From positions 372,001 to 436,000 of the forward strand of contig NGZR01000002.1 in the NCBI GenBank assembly GCA_002197995.1: a stretch of DNA of 64,000 nucleotides, in the 5' to 3' direction. Within the stretch, counting starts at the first letter, position 1. Each line of letters opens with the position of its first letter. Source of the stretch: Gaeumannomyces sp. JS-464. Lineage: Eukaryota; Ascomycota; Sordariomycetes; Magnaporthales; Magnaporthaceae. Both the position numbers and the translations under genes were made by a program. Under the pieces are notes generated by a model. The model ran no database searches. It was not told where the DNA came from and saw only the letters and a program-made list of their open reading frames with translations. Positions 37,491-47,968 of the stretch are shown piece by piece.

Positions 37491-40400
37491 ATGGCTGCGC
37501 CGCCGAGGATCAGCCATCTCTCTGGCTCGACCGCCTTCACCTCCACCACCTCCCTCGCCAGCCTTAGCCAGCACCGCCTCGACCGTCGTGCCGCCGTCCA
37601 ATGGCCAGGTCGTGGCCACGAACAATATCATCAACCAGAGGGCCGACGCTTCCAGGTCGCTGTACCAAATATGCGTCTCGCTCAAGCAGCGCCTGGCCCA
37701 GGTGCCCGGCTTCGAGCAGTACCTGGCCAAAATGGACGCGTTGGAGGCTCAGAACCCCGACGGCGGCGTCGTTGACTCGGTATGGAGTCTGCTGAGACTG
37801 GGCTCGCCCCTGCTCTTCATCTACAACCTACTACAGCCCGAGAACCCCATCGTCATCGACGACGCCGGTGCCAGCGACAGGAAGAAGTCCCAGATGTACA
37901 TCTACAAGTTTGTCGAGGCGGTCAAGAAGGACCTCAACGTGGTCGACATATTTACCATCAGCGACCTGATAAAAGATGACACCACTGGGTTCGTCAAGGT
38001 ATGCGTCCTCGCCCCTCCCTTCGCATGTCCCTTCCTTCGTCCCTTCGTTTGCTTTCCCCTCCTGTGTGCTCCCGATAGCTGTCCCTGCCCCGCCACCAGT
38101 CCTGTGCGCGCGGAACAATGTCTTGCTGACTCCTCCGTCTTTCCGACCCACAGGTGACCACGGTGGTGAACTACGTACTCGACATCTGCCAAGAACGTGG
38201 GCTACTAAACCAGACCCAACCCTACCCCGAGGACGATGTCTTACCCGATGGCAAGGGACAGATGAGCTACCGAGACTACATCGTGAAGGAGCTTGTTGAC
38301 ACGGAACGGAAATACGTGCAGGACTTGGAGAACTTGCACGATCTGAAAAAGGCGTTGGAGGAGAGAGGCATCATCCCAGGAGACACGGTCCACCAGATAT
38401 TCCTCAACATCAACCTTATCCTCAACTTCCAGCGTCGATTCCTTATCCGCGTCGAAACCACCAACTCGATGCCTGCGTCGGTTCAGCGGTGGGGTCAACC
38501 CTTCGTCGTCATGGAGGAGAACTTCGATATCTACCAGCCCTTCATCGCCAACCAGAGAAAGGCTGCTATGGTGGCACAGGCGCACTTTGACAAGATCAAG
38601 ACTATCGAACACCCCGTGGCCTGTGACTTCAACACACTGGACGGGTTTTGCTAAAGCCAATGCAGAGGCTGGTCAAATATCCGCTACTGCTCAAGGTATG
38701 TCGGCTTCAAGACGTCGGGCTTCCTCCAGCAGCGGCTGGTCCTTCCGCATCTAACTTTCGTTCCTGCAGGACCTACTCAAAAAGAGCGATGACGAGGAGG
38801 TCAAGGCAGACCTGTCCGCCGGTATCCAAGCCGCCGAAAGAGCCTTGTCCAAGGCCAACGAAGCTGTCGACCGCGATCTACTCGACGAGGCCCTCGAGGA
38901 CCTCAAGTCAAGAGTGGACGACTGGAAGAGTCACCAAGTCACCCAGTTCGGCTCTCTGCTCCTGCACGGCGTGCACACAGTCCTCACCGGCAAGACGGAG
39001 GCGGAGAGAGATGTAAGCATTGTGCGACCTGTTTTTTGTTTGATGTCCTGTCGATGCGGCAACCCCCTCTCGCTGAACGACAGTGCTGATCGTGTTCTTG
39101 CAGTACGAAATCTACCTTTTTGACTGCATTTTGCTTTGTTGCAAGGAGATCTCGCCCAACAAAATCAAGGACAAGAAGGACAAGACCAAGTCCACAGGGC
39201 CAAAGATCCGGAACAAGAACGCAAAACTGCAGCTTAAAGGGCGCATTTTCATGACCAACGTCACTGAGATTCTATCATTTTCGAAGCCAGGTATGTTTGT
39301 TGGAACAAGCCAACGCGGCTCCCAGGTTCGTATGGTTTGATCCGTCATGCTGACAGCGGCTCTAGGCTCGTACACGGTTCAAATATGGTGGAAGGGAGAC
39401 CCCGGAGTGGAAAACTTTGTTATCAAGTTCCAGAACGAGGAGACGATGAAGAAGTGGGCGTCGGGCCTCGATGCTCAGAGGAAAAAGCAGGCAGGGCCCG
39501 CCTTGGCGACCAGTCCAGACCAAGCAACGCCCGATTTCACATGGATGCAAGGCCAGACCAACCTGCAGAACCCTTACGTTCAGGACGACGACGACGAGAA
39601 CGACGACGACTTCGTCCCGCCGCCCCAACAAGCCCAGTACAGCACCATGGTCGGCACGATGCCACGCAACGCTTCCACAACAAGCCTGCGGGGAGGTCAC
39701 AAACGGGCGAGAGCAGCCTGGGCAGAGTGCCACCGCCACGCTTCCCGATGCCCGCACCACCGGCGCCCCTCAGCTTGCAGACAGCGAATGGTCAACAATC
39801 ACCCACTACCGTGGCGGGGATCGTACTTCTCGCCGGTTTTGGATACCCCCGCGTCCTCGCGGACCAGCACCACGTCGAGCATTTTCCCTGGCAGCGCCAG
39901 TTATGCTTTCCCCAAGGCTGGGCAGCCATACGCAGGACCGTGGGACGGGAGAATGAACCGGTATACAGCTCCTGCCATGCCTCGTGCGCCGTCCAGAGAT
40001 GGGTCGTCGCCTGTCAATGCCTATGGGATGGTCAACGGGCGCAATCCTCGCGGGCCCTCGATGCCAGTTATGGCGTCACACAGCGCACAAGCCGCTGCAT
40101 CTCTGTCTCGCAGTCGCTCCTACAGCACGCCCGACATTCAGGGGCCCCCGGGTGTCCGCAGGACGCCAGGCGGGAGTCAGAACAACGTGCCCGCTGTGCC
40201 CGGTATTCCGGCCCACCTCGCGCACGATCGGCACGACTCCAATATTCCACGTTCCAATGCCGGTAGTCCCGTCAACAGCCTACCGCTCAGGGCGAACACG
40301 CAAAGCCCTGGTGTACAAAGAGAGCGCATGCTGCAGCAAGGCGGCAGCTACGGTGGGACAATGGCTCAGTTCCCATCGCAGCCCATCTATCAGCGCCAGG

Positions 40401-40861
40401 GCACGCCCGGACCTACCAGTGCCCCCAGCAGCAACCTCGCCCCGGCGCCCCTGAACCTGGACCGCGAGAGGACCGTGTCACCGCCTCTAGCCACGGGCAC
40501 CCCTGTGCCCCAGAGCGCGGCGTTCGGGGGGGCAGAGATGACGCTGCCGACCCAGCTCAAGGTCAAGGTCAACTACGACAACGCCAACTACGTGACACTC
40601 GTTGCGGCGTACAACATTACCTACCAGAGCCTTGTGGACCGCATCGACGCGAAGCTCGCCCGCTTCACCAACAGCGGAGTCAGTCGTGGTAACTTGCGAC
40701 TCCGGTACCGGGACGACGAGGGCGACTTTGTCAGCATCGTGTGCGACGAGGATGTGCAGATGGCCTTTACCGACGGGCGGAACGGCGATAGGGACGTATA
40801 TAATGGTGGCGTCGGCGAGGTTGAGCTGTTTTGCGCAAGTGTCGGTGGCGGCGACAACTAA
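37491..40861 (+). CDS. cdc24: CDC24, guanine nucleotide exchange factor for Cdc42/Rac
   Basis: Five exons: 37491-37998, 38154-38695, 38770-39012, 39104-39290 and 39366-40861, all with GT-AG introns in phase. The product is 991 residues with the full Cdc24 order: CH-like domain (about 50-175, RADASRSLYQICVSLKQRL), DH catalytic domain (about 215-400, beginning YRDYIVKELVDTERKYVQDL), PH domain (about 420-560, YEIYLFDCILLCCKEI), a Ser/Pro-rich linker and a C-terminal PB1 domain (LRLRYRDDEGDFVSIVCDED). It activates Cdc42 at sites of polarised growth, with PB1 binding a Bem1-type scaffold. Four single-base corrections are needed: an extra base at 37562-37563, a missing T at 38646-38649, a missing G at 39690-39693 and an extra G at 39816-39819. 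They net to zero. Since the gene is normally essential, these are probably sequencing indels. Confidence 0.92.
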
Positions 40862-41959
40862 GAAGGCCTAGCCTCGTCTGGTCCTGCTGCCGCGCATTGC
40901 CATCAGTCGTCTCGGGCACTATCACGTCGCACTAGTCCGCTCCACCCTTCAGCTCTACCTCGGGGCTCCCCAACAAACGGCAAAGTACCATCACAATGGC
41001 GCGCACTTGGCAAAACCGGCGCGCACTTGACCATCCCAGCATCGCAAAGCGTTCGTGTTGCTCCCCTCCGCCCTTTAGTACAATTGAGATCCAACATACT
41101 CATCGCATACATCATCGGCGTCTGGCTTGCTGTTTCCCGCTTCATCTTCAAATATCACCCATCATTGCTTCTTTTCTCTCTTTTCGATCCATACCCCATT
41201 TCTCCCCCGAGCCGGCGTCACATTTCTTCTCCTCGCAACATCGGGCTCTTTAGACGGTCTCGGCCTCGCCACTTTCTTCTTTCCAAGCATTCAAGGGGTT
41301 TCGCCAACCCCTCATACTGATACCAAAAACTGGATTCTCGCGTGGTTTCCTCTGAGCATTTCGTTTTCCCGCAGTGCTTTGGCTGTTTTCTTTCTGGTTT
41401 CTTCCTATTTGTCCCCTTGCGCAATATAGATCACATGTGGAGGCGAGACGCGGTGTTTGCTGCCTCTCCTCCGTAGGGATGCATCTGCATGGTGCCCCCT
41501 TTTACATATGCTTGGTTAACCCCCTATAACCTACCCTACCTAGGTATTTTTATTCTTGTCGGATGACAGACCTATTTGTACTGAAGCTGATTCTCTTTCT
41601 CTCTTTTTTCTTCTTTTTTCTGCCTGCCTTCATCTTCTTTCGTTTGTCGTGAGTTTCATGTTTTGGAGATACCTGACCTCGAACACTCGTTGCCCTTGTT
41701 GGCGAGCTTGAATTTGAAACCAAGTTAGTTTCTACTGATTTACCGTCCCAATTGTATATCTGTGTGCCGTCTGCCCATAGTAACATCCGCTCTTTCATAT
41801 TCCCGGTCTTTGGTGCAGCAAAATCGCGTGCTTGTGACGGCCCTGGAGCAGGGATTAGACAGGTGGCGTGTGTTCGCACAGCTGTGTCGGCCCTGCCCTG
41901 CCTGTCTATTCCCCCAAGCAAAGGCGGCCGTATCGTGGGTTGCAACGGGCGTCGCGGAT
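40862..41959. other. Intergenic region, cdc24 3' end
   Basis: No gene seen. T-rich and C/T-rich sequence consistent with a long 3' UTR. An ACCTAGGT palindrome lies at 41538. Confidence 0.5.
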
Positions 41960-42235
41960 CTAGCAGGTGCAGTAGGCAGACGGGCCCTCCATGACGCAGC
42001 AGGCGTCGCGGCACGTCGTGCTCTCCTCCCACCAGTTCAGCGGGCTGCAGACGCAGACGGTCTGCTGCTCAAAGCACGCAAACGCGCCCGGCTCGTCGCA
42101 GGGCTTGCCAGCCCACTGCCTAGGCTTGCTGCTGCCGGTAGTGTCGGACCGGCGGTCGGTGGCGGGTGGTGTGGCGAGCGCGGCTGCGTGGTGGATGGCG
42201 GCGGCGGCAGTAAGGGAGAGGGTTGAGAGGAGCAT
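41960..42235 (-). CDS. Small secreted cysteine-rich protein
   Basis: A 91-residue protein on one exon. The N-terminus MLLSTLSLTAAAAIHHAAALA is a credible signal peptide with cleavage after ALA near residue 21. The mature part has a short Ser/Thr/Arg linker and nine cysteines packed into the last 47 residues (CDEPGAFACF, CVCS, TTCRDACC, YCTC). I chose the ATG at 42235 because it places the hydrophobic stretch at the N-terminus; an in-frame ATG 28 codons upstream would bury it. I do not recognise a family. Small size, secretion signal and cysteine density are typical of apoplastic effectors, antimicrobial peptides and other secreted fungal proteins. Its neighbours (cdc24, mrp10) give no clue. 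Confidence 0.65.
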   Translation of the reverse strand: MLLSTLSLTAAAAIHHAAALATPPATDRRSDTTGSSKPRQWAGKPCDEPGAFACFEQQTVCVCSPLNWWEESTTCRDACCVMEGPSAYCTC

Positions 42236-43403
42236 GGCGGGTAGTGGCGCAGGTAGCAGCTGGGTTTGGCCGCGTCGGTACGGCTGGGTTTGGTGGGCCG
42301 GGAGGGAGGATTTGTTCAAACCGGGGCGGGATCTCGATCCGCGATGATGCTCGGGGGATGTGGAGGCAGCTCGCCCGGGCAGTCTGGGGGTTGCTTTATT
42401 ATGTCCTAACTACGACCTGCCTACCTCCGCAGTCTAATCTTTCATTGTTGCTTCTTTTCCATGAATACGCTGCCTGTCCAGACTTGTTGATAGAACGTCG
42501 AACCGGCCCGAGGAGATACGATGGATGAGTTGGACTGATCTATTGAGCCATGCTTGTTGGCGTTCCTGTCCAATCGAAAGGATATGTGGGTTCCCAGCTC
42601 TGGAGCCGATGGATTAGATCATTTTACACTGCTGCTCTTCCTACTATGCACAAGGTCGAGTCGCGCAATGCCCGACTTGCTCGTTCTGGCAGCGCATGAC
42701 CTTCTAGAATGCAGTGTGCATGGCCGCTCGGTTCTTGGGACATAGGGGTTTGGATGGGTGATCGGTCCCCGACTCGGCCCGGATTTCGGTGTTGAAAGGG
42801 TCGGAAAGATGCGCGTCATGTCCCACACACGCACCAGAATCGAGATTCTATCTTGCGTCTTTTCAGAACGCACCCCCGCGACTGCGCCAGCTGACTTGGT
42901 TTTTTTTTTTTTTTTTTTTTTTTTTTTGGAAGTAAATAAAGTCCATGGAGGGGTCCGTTTGGCGCGTGGGTTGTGTGTGACAGACATGTGCAGCCCGTCG
43001 TAGCCCCTGCCCTTCACTAGGCCGGATCACAAGGCGGAATTCCGGGAAGCAGACGTTTTTTTAATCTTTTGGATATGTACACATTTTATACACAGAAACG
43101 ACTGTCCAACAAATACCCGACTTGGGGCTTGTCTGAACATATCATCCCGTCCAGACTCGGACAAGGCAGATGATGTGAACCGGCTCGCCCTCATCTTCTA
43201 GCGCTAGATGATCGCACAGGGAGTCAGCCATGGTATGGACATGTCTCCGGACGAGCCGGTCTTTTCAAGGCGTACTCGTTCGGTCATGGTGGCATCGGCG
43301 GAGGCTCCGAGTCTTTTTCTGAGGAGTAAATTCGGCGTAGGCTGGATCGAACAATGTATTTCTTTAGTCCCTTGACCTGTTGCAGGCTTCTGGGATTTTT
43401 TGT
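42236..43403. other. Intergenic region
   Basis: No gene supported. It contains a poly-T run of about 28 bases at 42900-42927; a minus-strand frame crossing it encodes only a lysine run and is rejected. Confidence 0.5.
42900..42927. repeat. Poly-T tract, about 28 bp
   Basis: Uninterrupted T run, intergenic. Confidence 0.95.
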
Positions 43404-43812
43404 CTATTTCTTTTTCCTGCCTCCCATCTTGTGTTGCATTCTTGACAGGTGGTGGTTAATGGAGTTGGCCTTCTTGACCGTCTGCTGGGGGCCGTCGGCG
43501 CAATCCCGGAGCTGCTGCTCGAGCGCGAGGCAGCCCGCGGCCGTGTATCCCGCCGAGGCCCAGCATGCTGCGGCAGGGGAGGATGTAAGCTCTCAGGCTC
43601 TTGCCCACATGCAATGGGTGAGGGGTTGTCGGGATGGCCCCATGGCAGCGGGGCGGGTGAGGGAGATGCCAGGCAGGTCGCCGTGAAGAAAACATACCCA
43701 GAACAGACTGCATGACGGTGAGACAAGGGTTGACCTCCTTCTGGGTTGGGTTGCGGATGCGCAGGACGCGCAATGGCGGGAGCTTGACGGGCCTCTTGAC
43801 CGTCGACGACAT
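43404..43812 (-). CDS. mrp10: Mitochondrial small-subunit ribosomal protein Mrp10 (twin CX9C)
   Basis: Two exons, 43812-43698 and 43567-43404, separated by a 130-nt intron with GTATGT and CCGCAG ends, joined in phase 1 to read QSVL-A-CWASAGYTAAG. The 92-residue product starts MSSTVKRPVKLPPLRVLRI and has two CX9C motifs: C-LTVMQSVLA-C (spanning the splice junction) and C-LALEQQLRD-C. The C-terminus (KKANSINHHLSRM) is typical of Mrp10. Family members are imported through the Mia40 disulfide relay and sit in the mitochondrial ribosomal small subunit. No frame problems. The gene is divergent from the long uncharacterised protein that starts at 44607. Confidence 0.92.
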
Positions 43813-44606
43813 GGCGGGCGGCGATGGCGGGGAGGCGGTTGGAGAGGAGAAAAGACGGTGAAGCGCGGGCTTGGGGGCAATCGCACACGTCTATGGTTCC
43901 TGCGGCCTCGGAGCGGGCGTTTCACATTTCCTGCCGTTGAGGCGACAATTGCATCCACGGCGTCGGCTCTACTGCTGCTTCAAACACGCTCACTCTCCGC
44001 CAACCATGAGGCAAACGCTGGCTGGCGCTGGCGGGCTAAAATTTCGATGGAGCTCCATGAGATCACGTGTCGTCAAAGGATCCTTGCGGCCGGGCAGGCG
44101 CTTGCGGCTGCAGCAAGCGGGCCCGTGCATCGGGTAGCTGGGGGCTCGGCGGGGCTGTTGCGTCGGTCGTGGTTGCCAGAATTCGTCACAGCTGGGCTCA
44201 ATTTCAACGGTGGGGTCGTCTTTGATTGGCCAACCAAGCTTCAATGTAAACAAAAGATTTGGGCGGCGACGGGCGGCAGTTTGTCGCTACACGCTCCCAA
44301 GCTAAGCTTGATTGCAGGGTTCACCTCGACGCGCCGCCCTCGGCCTCGATTCCACCCACTCCTACACCACCACAGACACGAACCACCACCAGACACCATT
44401 TGCAAGCTTCGCACTCTTGTACCACCCACCACTTCTGGCTTTTACAGCTTTGCATATCTTGTTCGCCTTAGTCGTTTGGTTTTTAAATTCAAGGGTCGTC
44501 CCGCATCGCTGTGCTCGACGCCTCGTCGCTTCCTTCGCGCTCGCGGTTCCACTCTTGTATCCCTTCGCGTCTGCCACTTCCACTTCGCCCCAGCAAATGC
44601 AGCAGC
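43813..44606. promoter_or_regulatory. Divergent promoter region, mrp10 and the 44607 gene
   Basis: A 794-bp spacer between start codons of two divergently transcribed genes. The right half is C/A- then C/T-rich, like a fungal leader. No gene or clear named motif seen. Confidence 0.5.
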
Positions 44607-47600
44607 ATGGCCTCGAATCCGACGATGGAGGCCTTCGAGTGCGCGCTCTCGCATACCATTTCTAAGCAGTCAGAGCAGCGCCAATCATCACCGGTGCCCG
44701 AGGAGAATAGCTCGTCGGCCCAACGTCCCCAGTCTCCTCAGGGCGACCTTCTCAGTTTCTCGTCACCGCGCCAGCAGAGCCCCGAGCCTGCCCAGCAACA
44801 ACCTGCGAGAGAACGGCCGTTCGTCTTTGCTGGCACACTCCCTGCTGTCCAGCCCCCCAAGCATGTCTTTTCTGAAAGGCGTCTGCTAGAGTACGCTCTC
44901 AGCCCTCCCTGACACATTCTGTTATGCTGTTTATCCGGGTTGAGGCGCGTACTAACAGTGGATGGTATTTTTTGCCTCAGTCCCTATTTCTTGCCTGCGA
45001 TTTTCATGCCGCAGCCGCGCCCAGACCCGCCTCGGCTTTGGGACCACATCCTCGTTAGCACCTACAACGGCCGCCAAGTATACTTACGCGCCGGAATCGC
45101 TTCCTCCCGCGTCCCCGCCAAGCGCATTACCGATGACGCCACAGCTGAGCATGAGCTGTTTTCTGCACAGATGGGCCCGCGCAAGAGAGTGCGCGCCTCC
45201 TGGAAACAGCCGCAGCTTGGCGCGAACCAGCCCCTTTTCGACACGCGAGCACTACGATGCTTCTGCCCAGAGACGGCCGCTGACGACATCAAGACCGCCC
45301 GTGATGGAATTTCCCAACACTACAGATGGCTCGCCCAAAACAACCTCGAATACCCCCTCGACGTCAAAAACCACACATGGACTGGTTCGCTTGAGTACGA
45401 GGTCATGACCATTCTTCCTCGCAAAAGATTCTCGAACCGCGAGTTCAAGATCCGCCTCGAGGAGCGCATCTACGGCGAAGTCCACGGAGGTGCTCCTGAT
45501 GCGCAGGTTGTCCCCGCCAGGAAGATCGCGCGTAGTCGCCACCGTCGGACAGTTGCCAAGTGCCCCGACCTCTCCACCATTTCTGAGCGCACCGAGCCAA
45601 CTTCGTCTCCTGTTCGCCCCCGCACCAGGCTTGCGCCTCTGGGGTCGTCGCCTGCAAAGCTGCTTCTTGCTCCCCAGATTGAGTCGACTCCGAGAAAGTC
45701 CCACTCCCCACGGAAGGCGCTCTCGCCATTTGAGTTTTCGTTCTCATCGCCATCTCCCGCAAATGGTGTTTCGGCGTCAACGCCTACCAAGAACGTCTCT
45801 CTCATCAAGTCTGCTGCCATGTGGCGCACGCCTGATATCTTCGGCTCGACCCCAAGGCAGTTGCTCTCTCAGGCTCGCCACCACGGAGTGGGCCTTTCTC
45901 GCCTTCCATTGTCTTTGACGAGTCCGCTGTCGACTCTCCGGCTGCCAAATCTAGACGCTCTTCTACGGGTTCTTCTCACCGCGGTTCGCGCCGATCCCTT
46001 ACTACCAGTCGTCTGCTCGCCATCTCAGACCTTGCCCAGGCTCCAGCATTGCCTAGGGTTTCCTTTGGCGCGCTCGACTCGACTGCCACCCTCGCTCAGA
46101 GCTCCGTTGCCGATGTCACCATGGCAAGCGCCCCTCCGCTAGAAGAATCAGCTGTTGATGCGACCCCCTCCCTTGCCGCAGACTCCATGCAAGCCGCCGA
46201 AGTTCTTGTTGAGCCTACCCTCGCCACCTCCAACCGCGACTTCGTTTCGCCCGCAGACGCCGAGGCTGGCACTGCTGCGCCCGCAATCGCCGAGGCCGAC
46301 TTTGTTGTGCCCGCGAATGCCGAGACCAGCTTTGCCACGCCCGCATCTGACAATGACGACGACACAAAACTCATCGGGGCCGCGACCGACCAGGCATCAA
46401 TCCACGTCGATCTGCGCACAAACCTCGACATCTTCGGCTCCCACAGGGATGTTCCTGCCAGTATGACGCAAATGGATGACGCCGATGCGGTCGAGGAGGC
46501 AACCCCGTCCCCGGAGAAGCAAGCCAACATGGATGAGGATGGGGCCGATGACGAGTTCACCAGCGTCATCAATCACAGTAACATCAATGACACCATATCG
46601 CTCAACCTTGGCGCCGCGCAGCCCAGCCCGGCCCAGGCAGACGAAGGCGTCGCTGGGGAGGGAGAAGACGCCGACGAGGACCGCGAGGAGCTCCAGCAGT
46701 TCCTCAACCGACACTGGGCCCAGGCCAAGGCTGCCGCCAAGCCCAAGCGCCGGTCCGGCTCGCTGGGCCTGGCCACGTCGGTTACCGGATCGCCAATGCC
46801 GCGGAACGAGATGGCAGCAGACAACGAGACCATGGCCAAGCGCATGCCTTTGGGGACCAAGGATCCTAACATGAGCCCGAGTCCCGCGAAGAAGCGCAAG
46901 GTCGCTGACTCAGACGATGAGCTGAGTGGAGGAAGAAGTCTCCTGGAGGCACCGGCTCTGGACGACCATTCCCCTCCAAGGCCTAAGAGACGCCGCCGTA
47001 ACCTCGAGGCAGACTCGGATGGTGTTCTGAACCCTGTGTTCCAACAACAGGCCGCGCAAGGAGAGCCCCGCGAACTGCGGCGTAGCACGCGGGCCAGCGC
47101 CCGCCGGAACCTTGTCACTGCAGGGCCATCTGCAAACAGCACGGCGATGTCCAAGGTGCCCGTCAGACTCCCTGGTTCCCTTGTCGGAGATGGTACCGAC
47201 AGCAGCTTCGGCAGCAGCCTCAGTGCTGCCCGCAACGAGGAACGAAGACTGGCTGCGACGACGCGCACCAATACGAGGAAGAACCGGGCGGGAGCGCTCC
47301 CTGCGGGTGAGGTGCTAGCCCTCAAGGCGAAGCAGAAGACGCCGCCGACTGGCGAGGAGAGCGGAGACGAGGCCCCCCGGGCAAAGAAGCGAACCAAGAC
47401 GGGCACGACTAAGAGCGTCCGCTGGGATTCGGTTCTGGCTAGATACCAGGACGAGGCGCCAGCCTCCTCAGACGCCCCGGCTGCCCCGCGCCCCCAAGTC
47501 TCCTCCAACCACGTCGACGGCGATGAGGACGAGCTGGCTGATGCGCCCGACGCCGGCACGAGGAAGTCCACCCCCGTTGCCCGCCGCACCACCAGCCGCA

Positions 47601-47968
47601 TCTCAAGGCTGCAGCCACCCACCCCGGTCAAGAAGACCACCACCGCCGCTCCCTCTGGCCCTCCGCCCCCCGGCATCGCGGCTAGTCGGGTGAAGAAGCC
47701 GGCCGCTCGCGCGATAGCGGCAGCCGGCACGCCCGTCGTGAGGAGATCGTCGGCTCAATTAGCCGCGACTTCGGCCAAGATGACCGCGTCGGTCTCGCCT
47801 CCCTCCGCCCCTGCCGCCGCCCCAATGGTGGCCCGAAGGACCTCGGCTCAATTGGCCGCGGCCTCGGCCGCCAGGAAGATGGCGGCGGTGGCGTCCGTCG
47901 CAGCCCCTGCGGCTCGGCGGACGCGGATCACGACCCCGGCGCCCAAGAAACGGGCCATGAGGGCCTAG
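44607..47968 (+). CDS. Uncharacterised long, mostly disordered, probably nuclear protein
   Basis: Two exons, 44607-44890 and 44981-47968, across a 90-nt intron with ACTAAC branch point and CTCAG acceptor, joined in phase 2 (ERRLL-D-PYFLPAIF). One base must be restored near 45870, giving about 1,090 residues. The only segment that looks folded is about residues 105-260, with PPRLWDHILVSTYNGRQVYL, PRKRVRASWKQP, SQHYRWLAQNN and FSNREFKIRLEERIYGE. The rest is Ser/Pro/Ala-rich with acidic stretches and many basic clusters (AKKRKVADSDDE, RPKRRRRNL, RAKKRTKTG) that resemble nuclear localisation signals. Near 46240-46345 an Ala/Glu-rich unit is repeated imperfectly, and the C-terminus has two copies of a RRSSAQLAA/RRTSAQLAA motif. 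I do not recognise the family. A chromatin or nuclear scaffold role is only a guess. Confidence 0.75.

Noticed and set aside
46573..47730. 385-codon open frame on the minus strand
   Set aside because: Antisense shadow of the long uncharacterised protein, which has a phase-matched intron and coherent composition on the plus strand.
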